From: Deltaproteobacteria bacterium
GTDB taxonomy: Bacteria > Desulfobacterota > Binatia > UTPRO1
NCBI GenBank assembly: GCA_020852955.1
Contig: JADYZW010000030.1
Span: 61,448 to 125,447, forward strand
Length of the DNA stretch: 64,000 nucleotides
Reading direction: 5' to 3'
The notes under the pieces are model-generated. The model was given only the letters and a program-made list of their open reading frames with translations, did not search any database and was not told the origin of the DNA. Every line of letters starts with the position of its first letter. Within the stretch, counting starts at the first letter, position 1. The position numbers and the translations under genes were made by a program. Below, one piece after another: positions 10,101-17,052 of the stretch.

Positions 10101-11980
10101 GGCGGCAGCTCGCGGTACTCGAAGACCTCGCGCGTCGCCTTCCACATCTCGGCGCCGACGAAGACGCGGCCCGCCGGCGCGAGGTCCTTGAGCTCGTCGG
10201 CGACGTTCACGGGATCGCCCATGACGGCGAACTCGCGGATCAGCGCGCCCGCGACGTCGCCGCCGATGCCGAGCCCGGTGTTGATGCCGATGTGGACGTC
10301 GAGGTGCGCGTGGCTCCCGAGATCCGGGTCGAGCGACAGCCGCTCGTTGTAGGCGCGCACCTGGCGGCGCATCTCGATCGCCGCGTTCACGGCCGCGCGC
10401 GGCGCGTCCTCGAGCGTCTCGGGGAAGCCGAAGAGCGCCATCACGCAGTCGCCGATCAGCTTCTCGACGGTCCCGCCGTGCTTGCGCGCGACCTCGTCGA
10501 GGACCTGCAGGCAGCCGACCACGATCGGGAACGCCTGCACGGTGCCGGCGCGCTCGGTGAGGCTGGTGAAGCCGGTGATGTCGGCGAAGAGGACGGTCGC
10601 GCGGCGCCGCTCGGTGTCACCCGGCCGGCGGCTGCCCGCGGTGGCGCGCTCGCGCTCGGCGCGGAGCGCGGGCTCGAAATAGACGCCGCGGACGAGCCGG
10701 CCGGGGTGTCCCTCGCCGTGCGCCAGCACGAGGGCGCGCGAGTCCTCGGAGAGCGGCGCGTCGCCGACCGCGTCGACCAGGAGGACGCTGTCCTCGCGCG
10801 AGAGCGGACCGAGACGGATCTCGTCGACGACCGTCGGTCCGAGGCCGCTCAGCATCGACGCGACCATCTCGTCGGTCTCCGGACGGGTCGCGACCAGGAA
10901 CAGCACGGGATGCCCCGCGAGGCGGCTCGCGACCTGCGGCAGCAGCCGGAGCGACGCGGGGTCGGCGCGGTGCACCTCGTCGAGCAGGACCGTGACCGGC
11001 CGGTCGCGGCTCCGGCGCTCGAGCGTGGCCGCGACGTCGGCCGCGAGCTCGTCGACGGTGCGGGCGGCGCCGGCGAGCGCGTCCTCGCCGGCACACGCGA
11101 CGAGCAGCGAGGCGAGCAGGCGGGCCTCGCCGTGGTCGGCGCCGATGCTGCCCGCCGCGTAGACGCAGTCGACGCGCGCCGCTTGCGGCAGCGTCTCCGC
11201 CTCGAGCATCAGGCGCGACGTGCCGATGCCGTGCTCGCCGATCACGAGCACGGTGCCGCCCGTTCCCTCCGCGAGGCGCTCGAGGTGCGCGCCGAGCCGC
11301 GCCAGCTCGTCGGTGCGGCCGACGAACGGTACGTGCGAGCCCGTCGTCGTGCGGGTGCGCACGCGCGCGCCGACGAGCTCGAAGATCGGCACCTCGACCT
11401 GCTTGCCCTTGAGCGCGAACGTGCCGAGCGGCCGGTACTCGAAGGCGTCGCGACTCTCGGCCTCGGTCTCCGGGCCGACGTAGACGTGGCCGTACGGCGC
11501 CTTCGCCTTCAAGCGCGCCGCGACGTTCACCGCGTCGCCGAGGATGTTGAACTCGCGGGCGACCCGGCCGCGCACGTCGCCCGCGACGAGCTCGCCCGTG
11601 TTGATGCCGATCACGAGCCGGAGCGGGACGTCGAGGCTCGCGTTGTAGGCGCGGAGCTCGTCGCGCATCTCGACGGCCGCCGCCGCCGCGGCCGCCGCCG
11701 GGTTCGGGATGGGCGCCGGGTAGCCGAACATCGCGAGCAGGCAGTCGGAGAGGAACTTGTCGACGGCGCCACCGTGGCGGCGCGCGACTTCGTCGACGAT
11801 GCGGACCGCGCCGGTGACCGCGAAGTACGCCCGCTCCGCGCCCATCGTCTCGGCGATGTCGGTGAAGCCGACGACGTCGGCGAAGAGCACCGTGGCGCGC
11901 GCGAGCCGTGCGGGCGGAGGGCGAGCGCTGTCGGCGGGCGGAGCGCTGCCGGGACCGCGGGCTGATGGTTCGTCTGGCAC
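7184..11980 (-). CDS. Tandem class III nucleotide cyclase / AAA ATPase / TPR-like signalling protein
   Basis: 1598 residues in the order cyclase 1 (about 28-205), ATPase 1 (218-440), cyclase 2 (458-645), ATPase 2 (663-870), then a long helical TPR-like region to the C terminus. No membrane segment, so cytosolic. Cyclase 1 keeps the metal Asp35 and Asp79, Lys75, and the transition-state pair Asn152/Arg156 (VNVAARL). Cyclase 2 keeps Asp467, Lys507, Asp511 and Asn592 but has Glu596 where Arg is expected (VNVADELK). ATPase 1 has Thr254 in place of the Walker A Lys (GEHGIGTS) with Walker B VLLDEVH; ATPase 2 keeps Lys699 (GLGKS) and Walker B VAVMDDLHW. One cyclase and the opposite ATPase therefore look degenerate. 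Such fusions are known as cAMP-producing or regulatory AAA proteins; the product and signal here are unknown. The GTG start at 11980 has no clear ribosome site. It is coupled to lnt through GTGA. Confidence 0.9.
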   Translation of the reverse strand: MPDEPSARGPGSAPPADSARPPPARLARATVLFADVVGFTDIAETMGAERAYFAVTGAVRIVDEVARRHGGAVDKFLSDCLLAMFGYPAPIPNPAAAAAAAAVEMRDELRAYNASLDVPLRLVIGINTGELVAGDVRGRVAREFNILGDAVNVAARLKAKAPYGHVYVGPETEAESRDAFEYRPLGTFALKGKQVEVPIFELVGARVRTRTTTGSHVPFVGRTDELARLGAHLERLAEGTGGTVLVIGEHGIGTSRLMLEAETLPQAARVDCVYAAGSIGADHGEARLLASLLVACAGEDALAGAARTVDELAADVAATLERRSRDRPVTVLLDEVHRADPASLRLLPQVASRLAGHPVLFLVATRPETDEMVASMLSGLGPTVVDEIRLGPLSREDSVLLVDAVGDAPLSEDSRALVLAHGEGHPGRLVRGVYFEPALRAERERATAGSRRPGDTERRRATVLFADITGFTSLTERAGTVQAFPIVVGCLQVLDEVARKHGGTVEKLIGDCVMALFGFPETLEDAPRAAVNAAIEMRRQVRAYNERLSLDPDLGSHAHLDVHIGINTGLGIGGDVAGALIREFAVMGDPVNVADELKDLAPAGRVFVGAEMWKATREVFEYRELPPAARKGGGAPLRVFELVSDQERLHRARIGAERRVFSPLVGRERELGTLRDAVARLAAGHGGIGTIVAAAGLGKSRLLREAATSPEAEGVTWCEGRSVATGRHLAYHAVVDLCRSLVGIEESDDDASALAKLEALVAGVMPGEAEEVLPFLAALLALPLDEARRTRVADLHGDAMEKLTLRSVTQLLRAASRDRPLVAVMDDLHWADLSSIELLESVLRLCEEAPILFLNLCRPGAPSTSERLRARARAEHADRTFELELAPLDASAARTMLNHLFRQGDLPRDVRQRIEEKAHGNPFFIEEVVRSLVDEGAVEQVDGRFRATVKIASVTIPDTIHEVVMARVDSLDVAKRQLLQTAAVIGASFHTEVLSGVVENMATIAEDIDALLAAEFLVRSESQRNAEYDFKHPLIQEVTYESLLLARREVVHRKVAETLERVFPEDVPGYSGMLAYHYGKGGVPERAEEYLFRAGAEAARAAAPSEALHFFEEASKLYLEIHRDGGDPVKRALLERNIAEALYYRGRFLDAIEHFNLALRLLGDRVVEGSWRLGLHFARNLAAVLARLYGPSFGGRLPPATARQREIMDLRYARAEATVTTQPTRHLFDSMDTLAFFQRIDPRTVPGAGKFYAGAAALFAFGGISFDVARRLSERAHALVPPEDVDEWIYERAMHFAFRALQGNWSAEHEIAPERIAESVRNGQLWGPTTYLGLLGEKRIQQGDLAGAHVCIAEIDRIWDQFQYDLAKTNFYYLHSLLPLQESDWTRGVDAANAYYDENPEDLLHVLALGARAKAETALGELDAAEATLGHAAGIVTRLSPVPPFHGSAYHRSRLLLDLARLEAAKRAGDRQAEDHWRRRARKSMGPALRSATRVGFRRTEMLRLAARAQALFGHRRRALRAFERAIACGEALGARPETARAWADVARLLADTRDRFRDLDADGCRERARATFEALGLRNDLARLEPAGTVVETAVRE

Positions 11981-12039
11981 GGTGGAGGGTCGCGGCGCGG
12001 GAGGCTACGTCGCGTCGGCCGGGCCGGCAAGCCGTCCGC

Positions 12040-12822
12040 TCAGGGCAGGTAGTAGACCGGGTTCGGCAGCTTGAAGGTGCGCTCCGCGTGGCCGCCGTCG
12101 AGATCGCTCTGCTGGTCGCCGAGGCTGAGGACGATCGTGTAGCCGGCGTCGACGAGGCGTTTGCGCTCCGGCGCCTTGAAGTCGACGCCGCTCCGGAAGC
12201 GGCGGTCGGAGGGCAGCATGATGACGCGGTCCCAGTCGAAGCCCTGCTCGCGGAGGTTGCGCTCGGTGACCTCGCGGACCTCGGTCGGCCGTCCGGTGAG
12301 GAAGAAGACGGCGACGCCGAGCACGCGCGCGCGCTCGACCAGGCGCAGCGTCGGCGCGATGGCGACGCCACCCGCCATCGCTTGCCAGGCGTGGATGCCG
12401 CACGGCCCGCGCTCGACGTCGCAGGGGCCGTTGGTGATGCGCGCCCAGCCGTTCACGCGGTAGGCGCGCCAGTTCGAGAGCGCGGTCTCGTCGATGTCGA
12501 GGACGATCGCGGGTTTCCGCACCTCGGGCGCGCGCCGGTCGAGCCAGGCCGCCGCCTGGGCGACGACGCGGGCGACCTCGGCGTCGTAGCGGCCGGAGTC
12601 GATGTAGTCGGCGATGCGGCGCTGCGTGTCGTAGAGCGCCGGCACCGGCGCCGGACGGGCGTCCGCGGCGGGGCGCGCGGGTCGTCGCGCGGGTGCGCAG
12701 CCGACGGTCGCGGCGGCGAGGAGGAGGACGCCGATCGCGGCCCGGCGCCGCGTGCGCCTCGCGCCCGCCTCGGCCGCATCGAGGCGGGCGCGGGGGCGGG
12801 CGTTCGGATGCGTGCCGCTCAC
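12040..12822 (-). CDS. HAD-family acid phosphatase lipoprotein (class B / e(P4)-like)
   Basis: 260-residue predicted outer-envelope phosphomonoesterase of the HAD acid phosphatase group that includes Haemophilus lipoprotein e(P4). A lipoprotein signal is visible: basic RRR, hydrophobic AAIGVLLLAAAT, then the lipobox VGC. HAD motifs follow: DIDET (nucleophile Asp in IVLDIDETALS), motif II Thr in FFLTGRP, and a final acidic motif GDQQSDLDGG. The start is GTG at 12822, which overlaps the TGA of the luciferase-like gene (GTGA), arguing for coupled translation; the long Arg-rich extension upstream lies antiparallel within codons of that gene and was rejected. Substrate cannot be read from sequence; nucleotides or sugar phosphates are typical for the family. 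Confidence 0.88.
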   Translation of the reverse strand: MSGTHPNARPRARLDAAEAGARRTRRRAAIGVLLLAAATVGCAPARRPARPAADARPAPVPALYDTQRRIADYIDSGRYDAEVARVVAQAAAWLDRRAPEVRKPAIVLDIDETALSNWRAYRVNGWARITNGPCDVERGPCGIHAWQAMAGGVAIAPTLRLVERARVLGVAVFFLTGRPTEVREVTERNLREQGFDWDRVIMLPSDRRFRSGVDFKAPERKRLVDAGYTIVLSLGDQQSDLDGGHAERTFKLPNPVYYLP

Positions 12823-13664
12823 CGCGCGGCCGCCGCGAGCTTCGCGTAGCCGTCGAGGATCGGCAGCACCTCGTCGCGCGGCTTCGGCGGCACCCAGAGG
12901 TTCACGCGTGCGACGCCGGCCGCCGCGAACGTCCGCATCACCTCGGGGTCGGCCGGCGCGCCGAACACCGACACGGGATAATCCTCGGGGCGCTTGCCGG
13001 CGGCGCGCGCGCGCTCGGCCAGATCCTTCATGCCCGAGAGGATCCGGGCGGGGTCGAAGCCGATCGGAATCCAGCCGTCGCAGAAGTCGACGACGCGCTG
13101 GCGTGCTTTCGGCGTGTCGCCGCCCATGAGGATCGGCGGGTGCGGCTTCTGGACCGGCTTCGGCCACGACCAGATGGGATCGAAGCGCACGAACTCGCCG
13201 TGGAACGCGGCCTCGTCCTTCGTCCAGATCTCCTTCATCGCGAGCACCCGCTCGCGCAGCAGCTTCCAGCGCGTCGCGAAGACGGTGCCGTGATTCTCCA
13301 TCTCCTCGGCGTTCCAGCCGCCGCCGATACCGAAGAGGAGCCGCCCGTTCGACAAGAAGTCGACACTCGCGACTTCCTTCGCGGTGGTGATCGGGTCGCG
13401 CTCGACGACGAGGCAGATGCCGGCGCCGACCTTGATCGTCGTGGTGACGGCGGCGGCCGCCGTGAGCGTCACGAAGAGGTCGTGCGTGCGCGCGTACTCC
13501 TTCGGGAGCTCGCCGCCGCCGGGATACGGGCTTCGCCGGCTCGTCGGGATGTGGGTGTGCTCGGGGAAGAAGACGGACTCGAAGCCGCGCGTCTCCGCCT
13601 CGACCGCCAGCTCGTCGGGGCGGATCGCGTCGTCGGTGGCGAACATCAGGATACCGAAATGCAT
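12819..13664 (-). CDS. LLM-class (luciferase-like) F420-dependent oxidoreductase
   Basis: 281-residue TIM-barrel flavin or F420 oxidoreductase of the luciferase-like monooxygenase family (TIGR03619-like, by pattern). Visible family signatures are the start MHFGILMFATDDAI, SVFFPEHTHIP, the central VASVDFLSNGRLLFGIGGGW phosphate-binding segment and PPILMGGDTPKARQR. Cytosolic. The ATG at 13664 has an excellent ribosome site (AGAGGAGGG, 8 bases upstream). The stop overlaps the next gene's GTG. Members in actinobacteria and Binatota-like genomes usually use F420; that preference is assumed from family membership. Substrate unknown, and the pairing with a lipoprotein phosphatase gives no obvious pathway. 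Confidence 0.88.
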   Translation of the reverse strand: MHFGILMFATDDAIRPDELAVEAETRGFESVFFPEHTHIPTSRRSPYPGGGELPKEYARTHDLFVTLTAAAAVTTTIKVGAGICLVVERDPITTAKEVASVDFLSNGRLLFGIGGGWNAEEMENHGTVFATRWKLLRERVLAMKEIWTKDEAAFHGEFVRFDPIWSWPKPVQKPHPPILMGGDTPKARQRVVDFCDGWIPIGFDPARILSGMKDLAERARAAGKRPEDYPVSVFGAPADPEVMRTFAAAGVARVNLWVPPKPRDEVLPILDGYAKLAAAAR

Positions 13665-13719
13665 GGGTTCAACCCTCCTCTGGCGCGCCTCGGCGCGAAC
13701 GCGTCGTTGACGTCGGATC

Positions 13720-14508
13720 TCATACCCGCGCGATACCCGCCGACCTGCGCCGCTGCCGGCCGAGCGCGCTGAAGAGCAAGACGCCGATCAGGCTGGCGGT
13801 CAGCCCCGGCGCCACGAGCAGCAGCATGCCCCAGTCGAAGGTCACGGCGCCGGTCTCGGGATCGACCTGGAAACAGCGAAAGCGAATCTCTCCGTCGGGC
13901 ATGGCGGCATAGGGAACGAAGACGCCCCGGATCTCGTAGATGAGGTCTCTCATCCTGGACGGAGCCACCGCGGTGCCGAGCAGAACCTGCACGATGCGAC
14001 CGTCCCGGATACCCACGACCATGGAAGGGTGGTCGAACTGCGTCGGGTCGTTCGCGTCCCGCTCGCGCCAGAAGCCCACCGCGTCCATGAGCCTCGCCAT
14101 GCTCGCCGGATCCGACACGCCGAAGAACCAGCCGCGCTTGTCCGCGAGACCCAGGCCCCTCGCCATCTTCGCCACGTCCTCCAGCGTGTCCTCGGGATCG
14201 AAGCTCAAGGCCACCACGTCGTACGCGTCCGCGCCACCGGTCTCGGTGACGGCGGCGTCCAGGTTGCGCAGGAACAGGCCGCAGGTCCTCGTGCAGTGAC
14301 TGTAGAACAGCGCCAGCACGAGAGGCTTCCGCTCCCAGAGCGACGCCAGCCGCTCGGCGTCGCGCCCGAGCAGGGTGAGCGGGACGTCGGGAACGGCCCG
14401 GTAGAGGTTCTTCGCCTCCTGCCGGAGCACCTCGGTCGCATGTGACGGGATCCCTCCCAGAAGGAGAAGCCCCAGGACCGACGTGCCGATGGAGAACCTA
14501 GCCGTCAC
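13720..14508 (-). CDS. SCO1/SenC-family copper chaperone, membrane anchored
   Basis: 262-residue thioredoxin-fold copper protein, third gene of the respiratory cluster. An N-terminal signal segment (VLGLLLLGGIPSHA) exports it. The copper site is complete: Cys72 and Cys76 (SHCTRTC) plus His160 (FDHPSM). A C-terminal membrane helix (about 225-250, MLLLVAPGLTASLIGVLLF) anchors it, which is unusual because most SCO proteins are anchored at the N terminus. GTG start at 14508, overlapping the end of the subunit I gene by 11 bases. It would deliver copper to the CuA site of subunit II or to CuB. Gene order subunit II, subunit I, SCO resembles norS-norY-senC of ammonia oxidisers. Confidence 0.88.
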   Translation of the reverse strand: MTARFSIGTSVLGLLLLGGIPSHATEVLRQEAKNLYRAVPDVPLTLLGRDAERLASLWERKPLVLALFYSHCTRTCGLFLRNLDAAVTETGGADAYDVVALSFDPEDTLEDVAKMARGLGLADKRGWFFGVSDPASMARLMDAVGFWRERDANDPTQFDHPSMVVGIRDGRIVQVLLGTAVAPSRMRDLIYEIRGVFVPYAAMPDGEIRFRCFQVDPETGAVTFDWGMLLLVAPGLTASLIGVLLFSALGRQRRRSAGIARV

Positions 14509-15919
14509 TCGAGGCTCGGAACCAGCGCCGGAGGGCCGAGGCCGTGAAGACGACGAGTCCGAGGAGGAACAACGCGGCGAACATGACGCCGACGGCCGAG
14601 TCGGTGGCTCCGTGCGCCACCTCGGCGGGATAGGTCGCGAAACGCCTCGGCACCGAGTTGGCTCCGGAGAGGTAGAACGTGGCCAGAAAGCCGTAACCTC
14701 CGATCACGAACAGCCCCAGGGTAAGGATGCGCACCAATCCGCTCTCCGGGATCCGCGTGTGCTCCTGCACGTAGTGGTAGAAATACCCCAGCACCATGAG
14801 CACCAGGCCTTCCAGCATGTAGGTGTGGAAGTGCGCTGGCACCCACAGCGTGTTGTGGAACTTCGCGTTGACGGCGATGGTCGAGTCGATGACGGCTCCC
14901 ACCCCACCGATCGCCCAGCCCATCAGCGCCAGGAAGAACATTCCCGACGCCAGCGTCCACCGCATCTTCGCGTGGAACACCAGGGTCAAGGCGCCGAAGA
15001 TGGTCACCACCGCCGGGGGCAGCGAGCTCGCGTACGATGCGATCTGTCCGAGGTACTGCAGGCTCGTGGGCTGCACGAAGTCCATGTACAGGTGGTGGGC
15101 GTAGGCCATGAGCACGATGGCCAGGACGCTGTTCCAGGAGATGGCGACGATCTTGTTGGCCTTCCACGGGCGCCCCGCGTACTCGGGCAGCACGTCGTAG
15201 ATGACGGCCACGCCGAGGTAGAGGCTCAGGTTCACCAGCACGTGACCGAAGAAGAAGGTGAGGTTCTTCATCAGCAGCGCGTCGCTGCGAATGCCGAAGA
15301 GCAGCTCCACGAAGAAGAACACCAGGACGACGACGCCGGCGAGCAGGGACGCCACGGCGGCCAGCAGGCTCACCGTGGTGATGATGACGGCCGGAGGCAC
15401 GTCCGGCTCCGTCGCGCCGCCGATGTAGTGCCAGCCGAGGGCGTGGGACAAGGAGTACTTGCGGGCGATGCCGACCAGGAGCCCCAGGCTCCACACCAGC
15501 CAGGCGGCGCCCATCACCGTCATCGCGAGCAGGAAGGTGGTCGCCGACCAGATCGGCCAGGTGCCCTTGAACGGCAGCGGATACAAGAAGTACCAGCCCG
15601 ACGCGAACTTTCCCCCCAGCACGCAGACGAGGAGCAGCACCACGCCCGCGACCGTGCCGCCCATGGCGACGTAGGAGAGCCCGTCGTTGGACCCGGTGTA
15701 CCTGGCGATCACCCGCTCGGCGCAGGCCATGGCTCCGACGTACCAGACGCCCACCATGCCGACCCCGTGCAGGGTCATGAACGGGTAGAACCACTCCTCG
15801 GCGTTCGCGAGGCCGTTGGCCTGCACCGCCCGCATGAAGATCCCGAGCAGGAGAAGGATCGGGAACAAGACGAGCACGATGGCCATCCACCCCAGGGTCA
15901 CTTTTTTCATTTCATGCAT
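14498..15919 (-). CDS. Heme-copper oxidoreductase subunit I lacking the cross-linked Tyr (candidate sNOR-type nitric oxide reductase, NorY-like)
   Basis: 473-residue membrane protein with about 12 helices. The heme and CuB ligands are visible: a His in FMTLHGVGM (low-spin heme), His226 in FFFGHVLVN (CuB), a His pair in MAYAHHLYM (CuB) and the two His of VPAHFHTYM (hemes). In A- and B-type oxidases the residue four after the first CuB His is the cross-linked Tyr (GHPEVY, GHPIVY); here it is Asn230. The alternative C-type position, six before the His pair, is Val. With no catalytic Tyr, oxygen reduction by the usual mechanism is doubtful; loss of this Tyr is a hallmark of NO reductases in the superfamily. 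Its start overlaps the subunit II stop by 8 bases. Automated annotation would probably call it cytochrome c oxidase subunit I. Confidence 0.85.
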   Translation of the reverse strand: MHEMKKVTLGWMAIVLVLFPILLLLGIFMRAVQANGLANAEEWFYPFMTLHGVGMVGVWYVGAMACAERVIARYTGSNDGLSYVAMGGTVAGVVLLLVCVLGGKFASGWYFLYPLPFKGTWPIWSATTFLLAMTVMGAAWLVWSLGLLVGIARKYSLSHALGWHYIGGATEPDVPPAVIITTVSLLAAVASLLAGVVVLVFFFVELLFGIRSDALLMKNLTFFFGHVLVNLSLYLGVAVIYDVLPEYAGRPWKANKIVAISWNSVLAIVLMAYAHHLYMDFVQPTSLQYLGQIASYASSLPPAVVTIFGALTLVFHAKMRWTLASGMFFLALMGWAIGGVGAVIDSTIAVNAKFHNTLWVPAHFHTYMLEGLVLMVLGYFYHYVQEHTRIPESGLVRILTLGLFVIGGYGFLATFYLSGANSVPRRFATYPAEVAHGATDSAVGVMFAALFLLGLVVFTASALRRWFRASSDG

Positions 15920-16892
15920 GATCGTCGTTCCGAACCGTGAAGACCGTCTTCATCAAGTGGTGGGCCGCCCCGCAATATTCCATGCACAGCACCGAGTAGA
16001 CGCCGGGCTCCGAGAACTTCACCCGCAGCCGGTTGGTGTATCCCGGCATGGCCTGCGTCTGCGCGTACACCGCGCCCTGCGGAGAGTAGATGCCGAATCC
16101 GTGGGTGGTGTCGAGGCTCGTGACCCTGAACTCCACGGTGGATCCGACCGGGAGCTCGAGGTTGCCGATCCGGCCGGCGGTCTGGAGATCCTGGGCGCTG
16201 GCGACCGGTTCCTGGGTGAAGACGAAGTTGAACTGCAGCGTCGTGACGTGGACCACCCGATCCGGCGTCCCCGCGGCGTCCGGGTAGGGCGTCGTGAAAA
16301 GCGTGGTGGCGAGGAGGCCGACGACGATCACGAGCCCGCTGATGAAGAACACCCGGCGAAGCTTGTAGGCCTTCTGCACGTCGACCGGCATCGGATTCCC
16401 GGTCGACCGAGCGACGTAGAGGAACACCAGAACGATGATCGCCGTGATGGCCAGGAACGCGATCGACGCCGTGTTCTGAACCGATCCCCGACCCTCGCCC
16501 GTCGGCGGTTCCGGATGCGCGATGCCCGTCGCCGCGGCCGGGAGCGCGGCCCCGGAGCCGCTCGCGAGAAACGCGATCACCGCGTCCGCCTGCTCGGCGT
16601 TCAATCCGAGATTGGGCATGGGAACCCGGCCGTACTCGTTCAGGAGACGAACGGCGATGGCATCCCCTTCGGCGATCATCTTGTCCGGCTCGCGAATCCA
16701 GCGGTTGAGCCAGGCGCTGTCCCTGGTCTTCGTCACGCCCTCGAGATCCGGACCGAGCCGCTTGCCCTCGCCGACGGTGTGACAGGCGGCGCAGCTTTGC
16801 TGGAATATCCTCTGGCCGTCGCTCGCATCCGCCCACACCGCGGGCGCGAGCAGCATCATCGAGATTCCGATCCACAGACTGGTGTGCCGCAT
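15912..16892 (-). CDS. Cytochrome c / CuA fusion subunit II of the heme-copper complex (NorS-like)
   Basis: 326 residues that pass electrons from a soluble donor to subunit I. Order: signal peptide (MRHTSLWIGISMMLLAPAVWA), a cytochrome c domain (Cys34-Ala-Ala-Cys37-His38, axial Met92 in VPMPNLG), two membrane helices (about 140-165 and 180-200), then a cupredoxin with a complete CuA site: His264, Cys303, Glu305, Cys307, His311, Met314 (CMEYCGAAHHLM). The domain order is unusual, because the cytochrome c is N-terminal whereas caa3-type subunits carry it at the C terminus. The ATG at 16892 was chosen because GGAGGAGGGG lies about 10 bases upstream and the signal peptide follows. First gene of the cluster, with a 13-bp palindrome 36 bases upstream of the start. 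Confidence 0.88.
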   Translation of the reverse strand: MRHTSLWIGISMMLLAPAVWADASDGQRIFQQSCAACHTVGEGKRLGPDLEGVTKTRDSAWLNRWIREPDKMIAEGDAIAVRLLNEYGRVPMPNLGLNAEQADAVIAFLASGSGAALPAAATGIAHPEPPTGEGRGSVQNTASIAFLAITAIIVLVFLYVARSTGNPMPVDVQKAYKLRRVFFISGLVIVVGLLATTLFTTPYPDAAGTPDRVVHVTTLQFNFVFTQEPVASAQDLQTAGRIGNLELPVGSTVEFRVTSLDTTHGFGIYSPQGAVYAQTQAMPGYTNRLRVKFSEPGVYSVLCMEYCGAAHHLMKTVFTVRNDDHA

Positions 16893-16928
16893 GCGGGATG
16901 TTCCCCTCCTCCGAGATGATCGTCCGTT

Positions 16929-16941
16929 GAAGAAGTTCTTC
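16929..16941. promoter_or_regulatory. Perfect 13-bp palindrome upstream of the respiratory cluster, candidate operator
   Basis: GAAGAAGTTCTTC (6-1-6 inverted repeat) lies 36 bases before the ATG of the subunit II gene. Position and symmetry suit a dimeric regulator, possibly NO- or oxygen-responsive given the genes controlled. It does not match the FNR/NNR core TTGAT-N4-ATCAA. No partner promoter boxes are clear. Confidence 0.35.
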
Positions 16942-16945
16942 GTCT

Positions 16946-16961
16946 GCACCGTTGTCGGTGC
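16946..16961 (-). terminator. Small GC hairpin between radical SAM gene and respiratory cluster
   Basis: Perfect 6-bp stem GCACCG/CGGTGC with a TTGT loop, located about 90 bases after the radical SAM stop on the minus strand. No T run follows, so it is at best a weak or Rho-assisted terminator, or part of the leader of the next gene. Confidence 0.25.
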
Positions 16962-17052
16962 GGGTCCTCCCCTGCGCATGGTCGTCGGCACGGCGATCAC
17001 CTGGAGCGGGGGCGGGATAGCCGACTGGGTTCCGTTCGTCGCGGGTTCGGAC

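Noticed and set aside
14498..15919. Plain cytochrome c oxidase (cbb3 or aa3) subunit I
   Set aside because: Asn at the A/B-type Tyr position and Val at the C-type Tyr position argue against a standard oxidase, although automated labels may say so.
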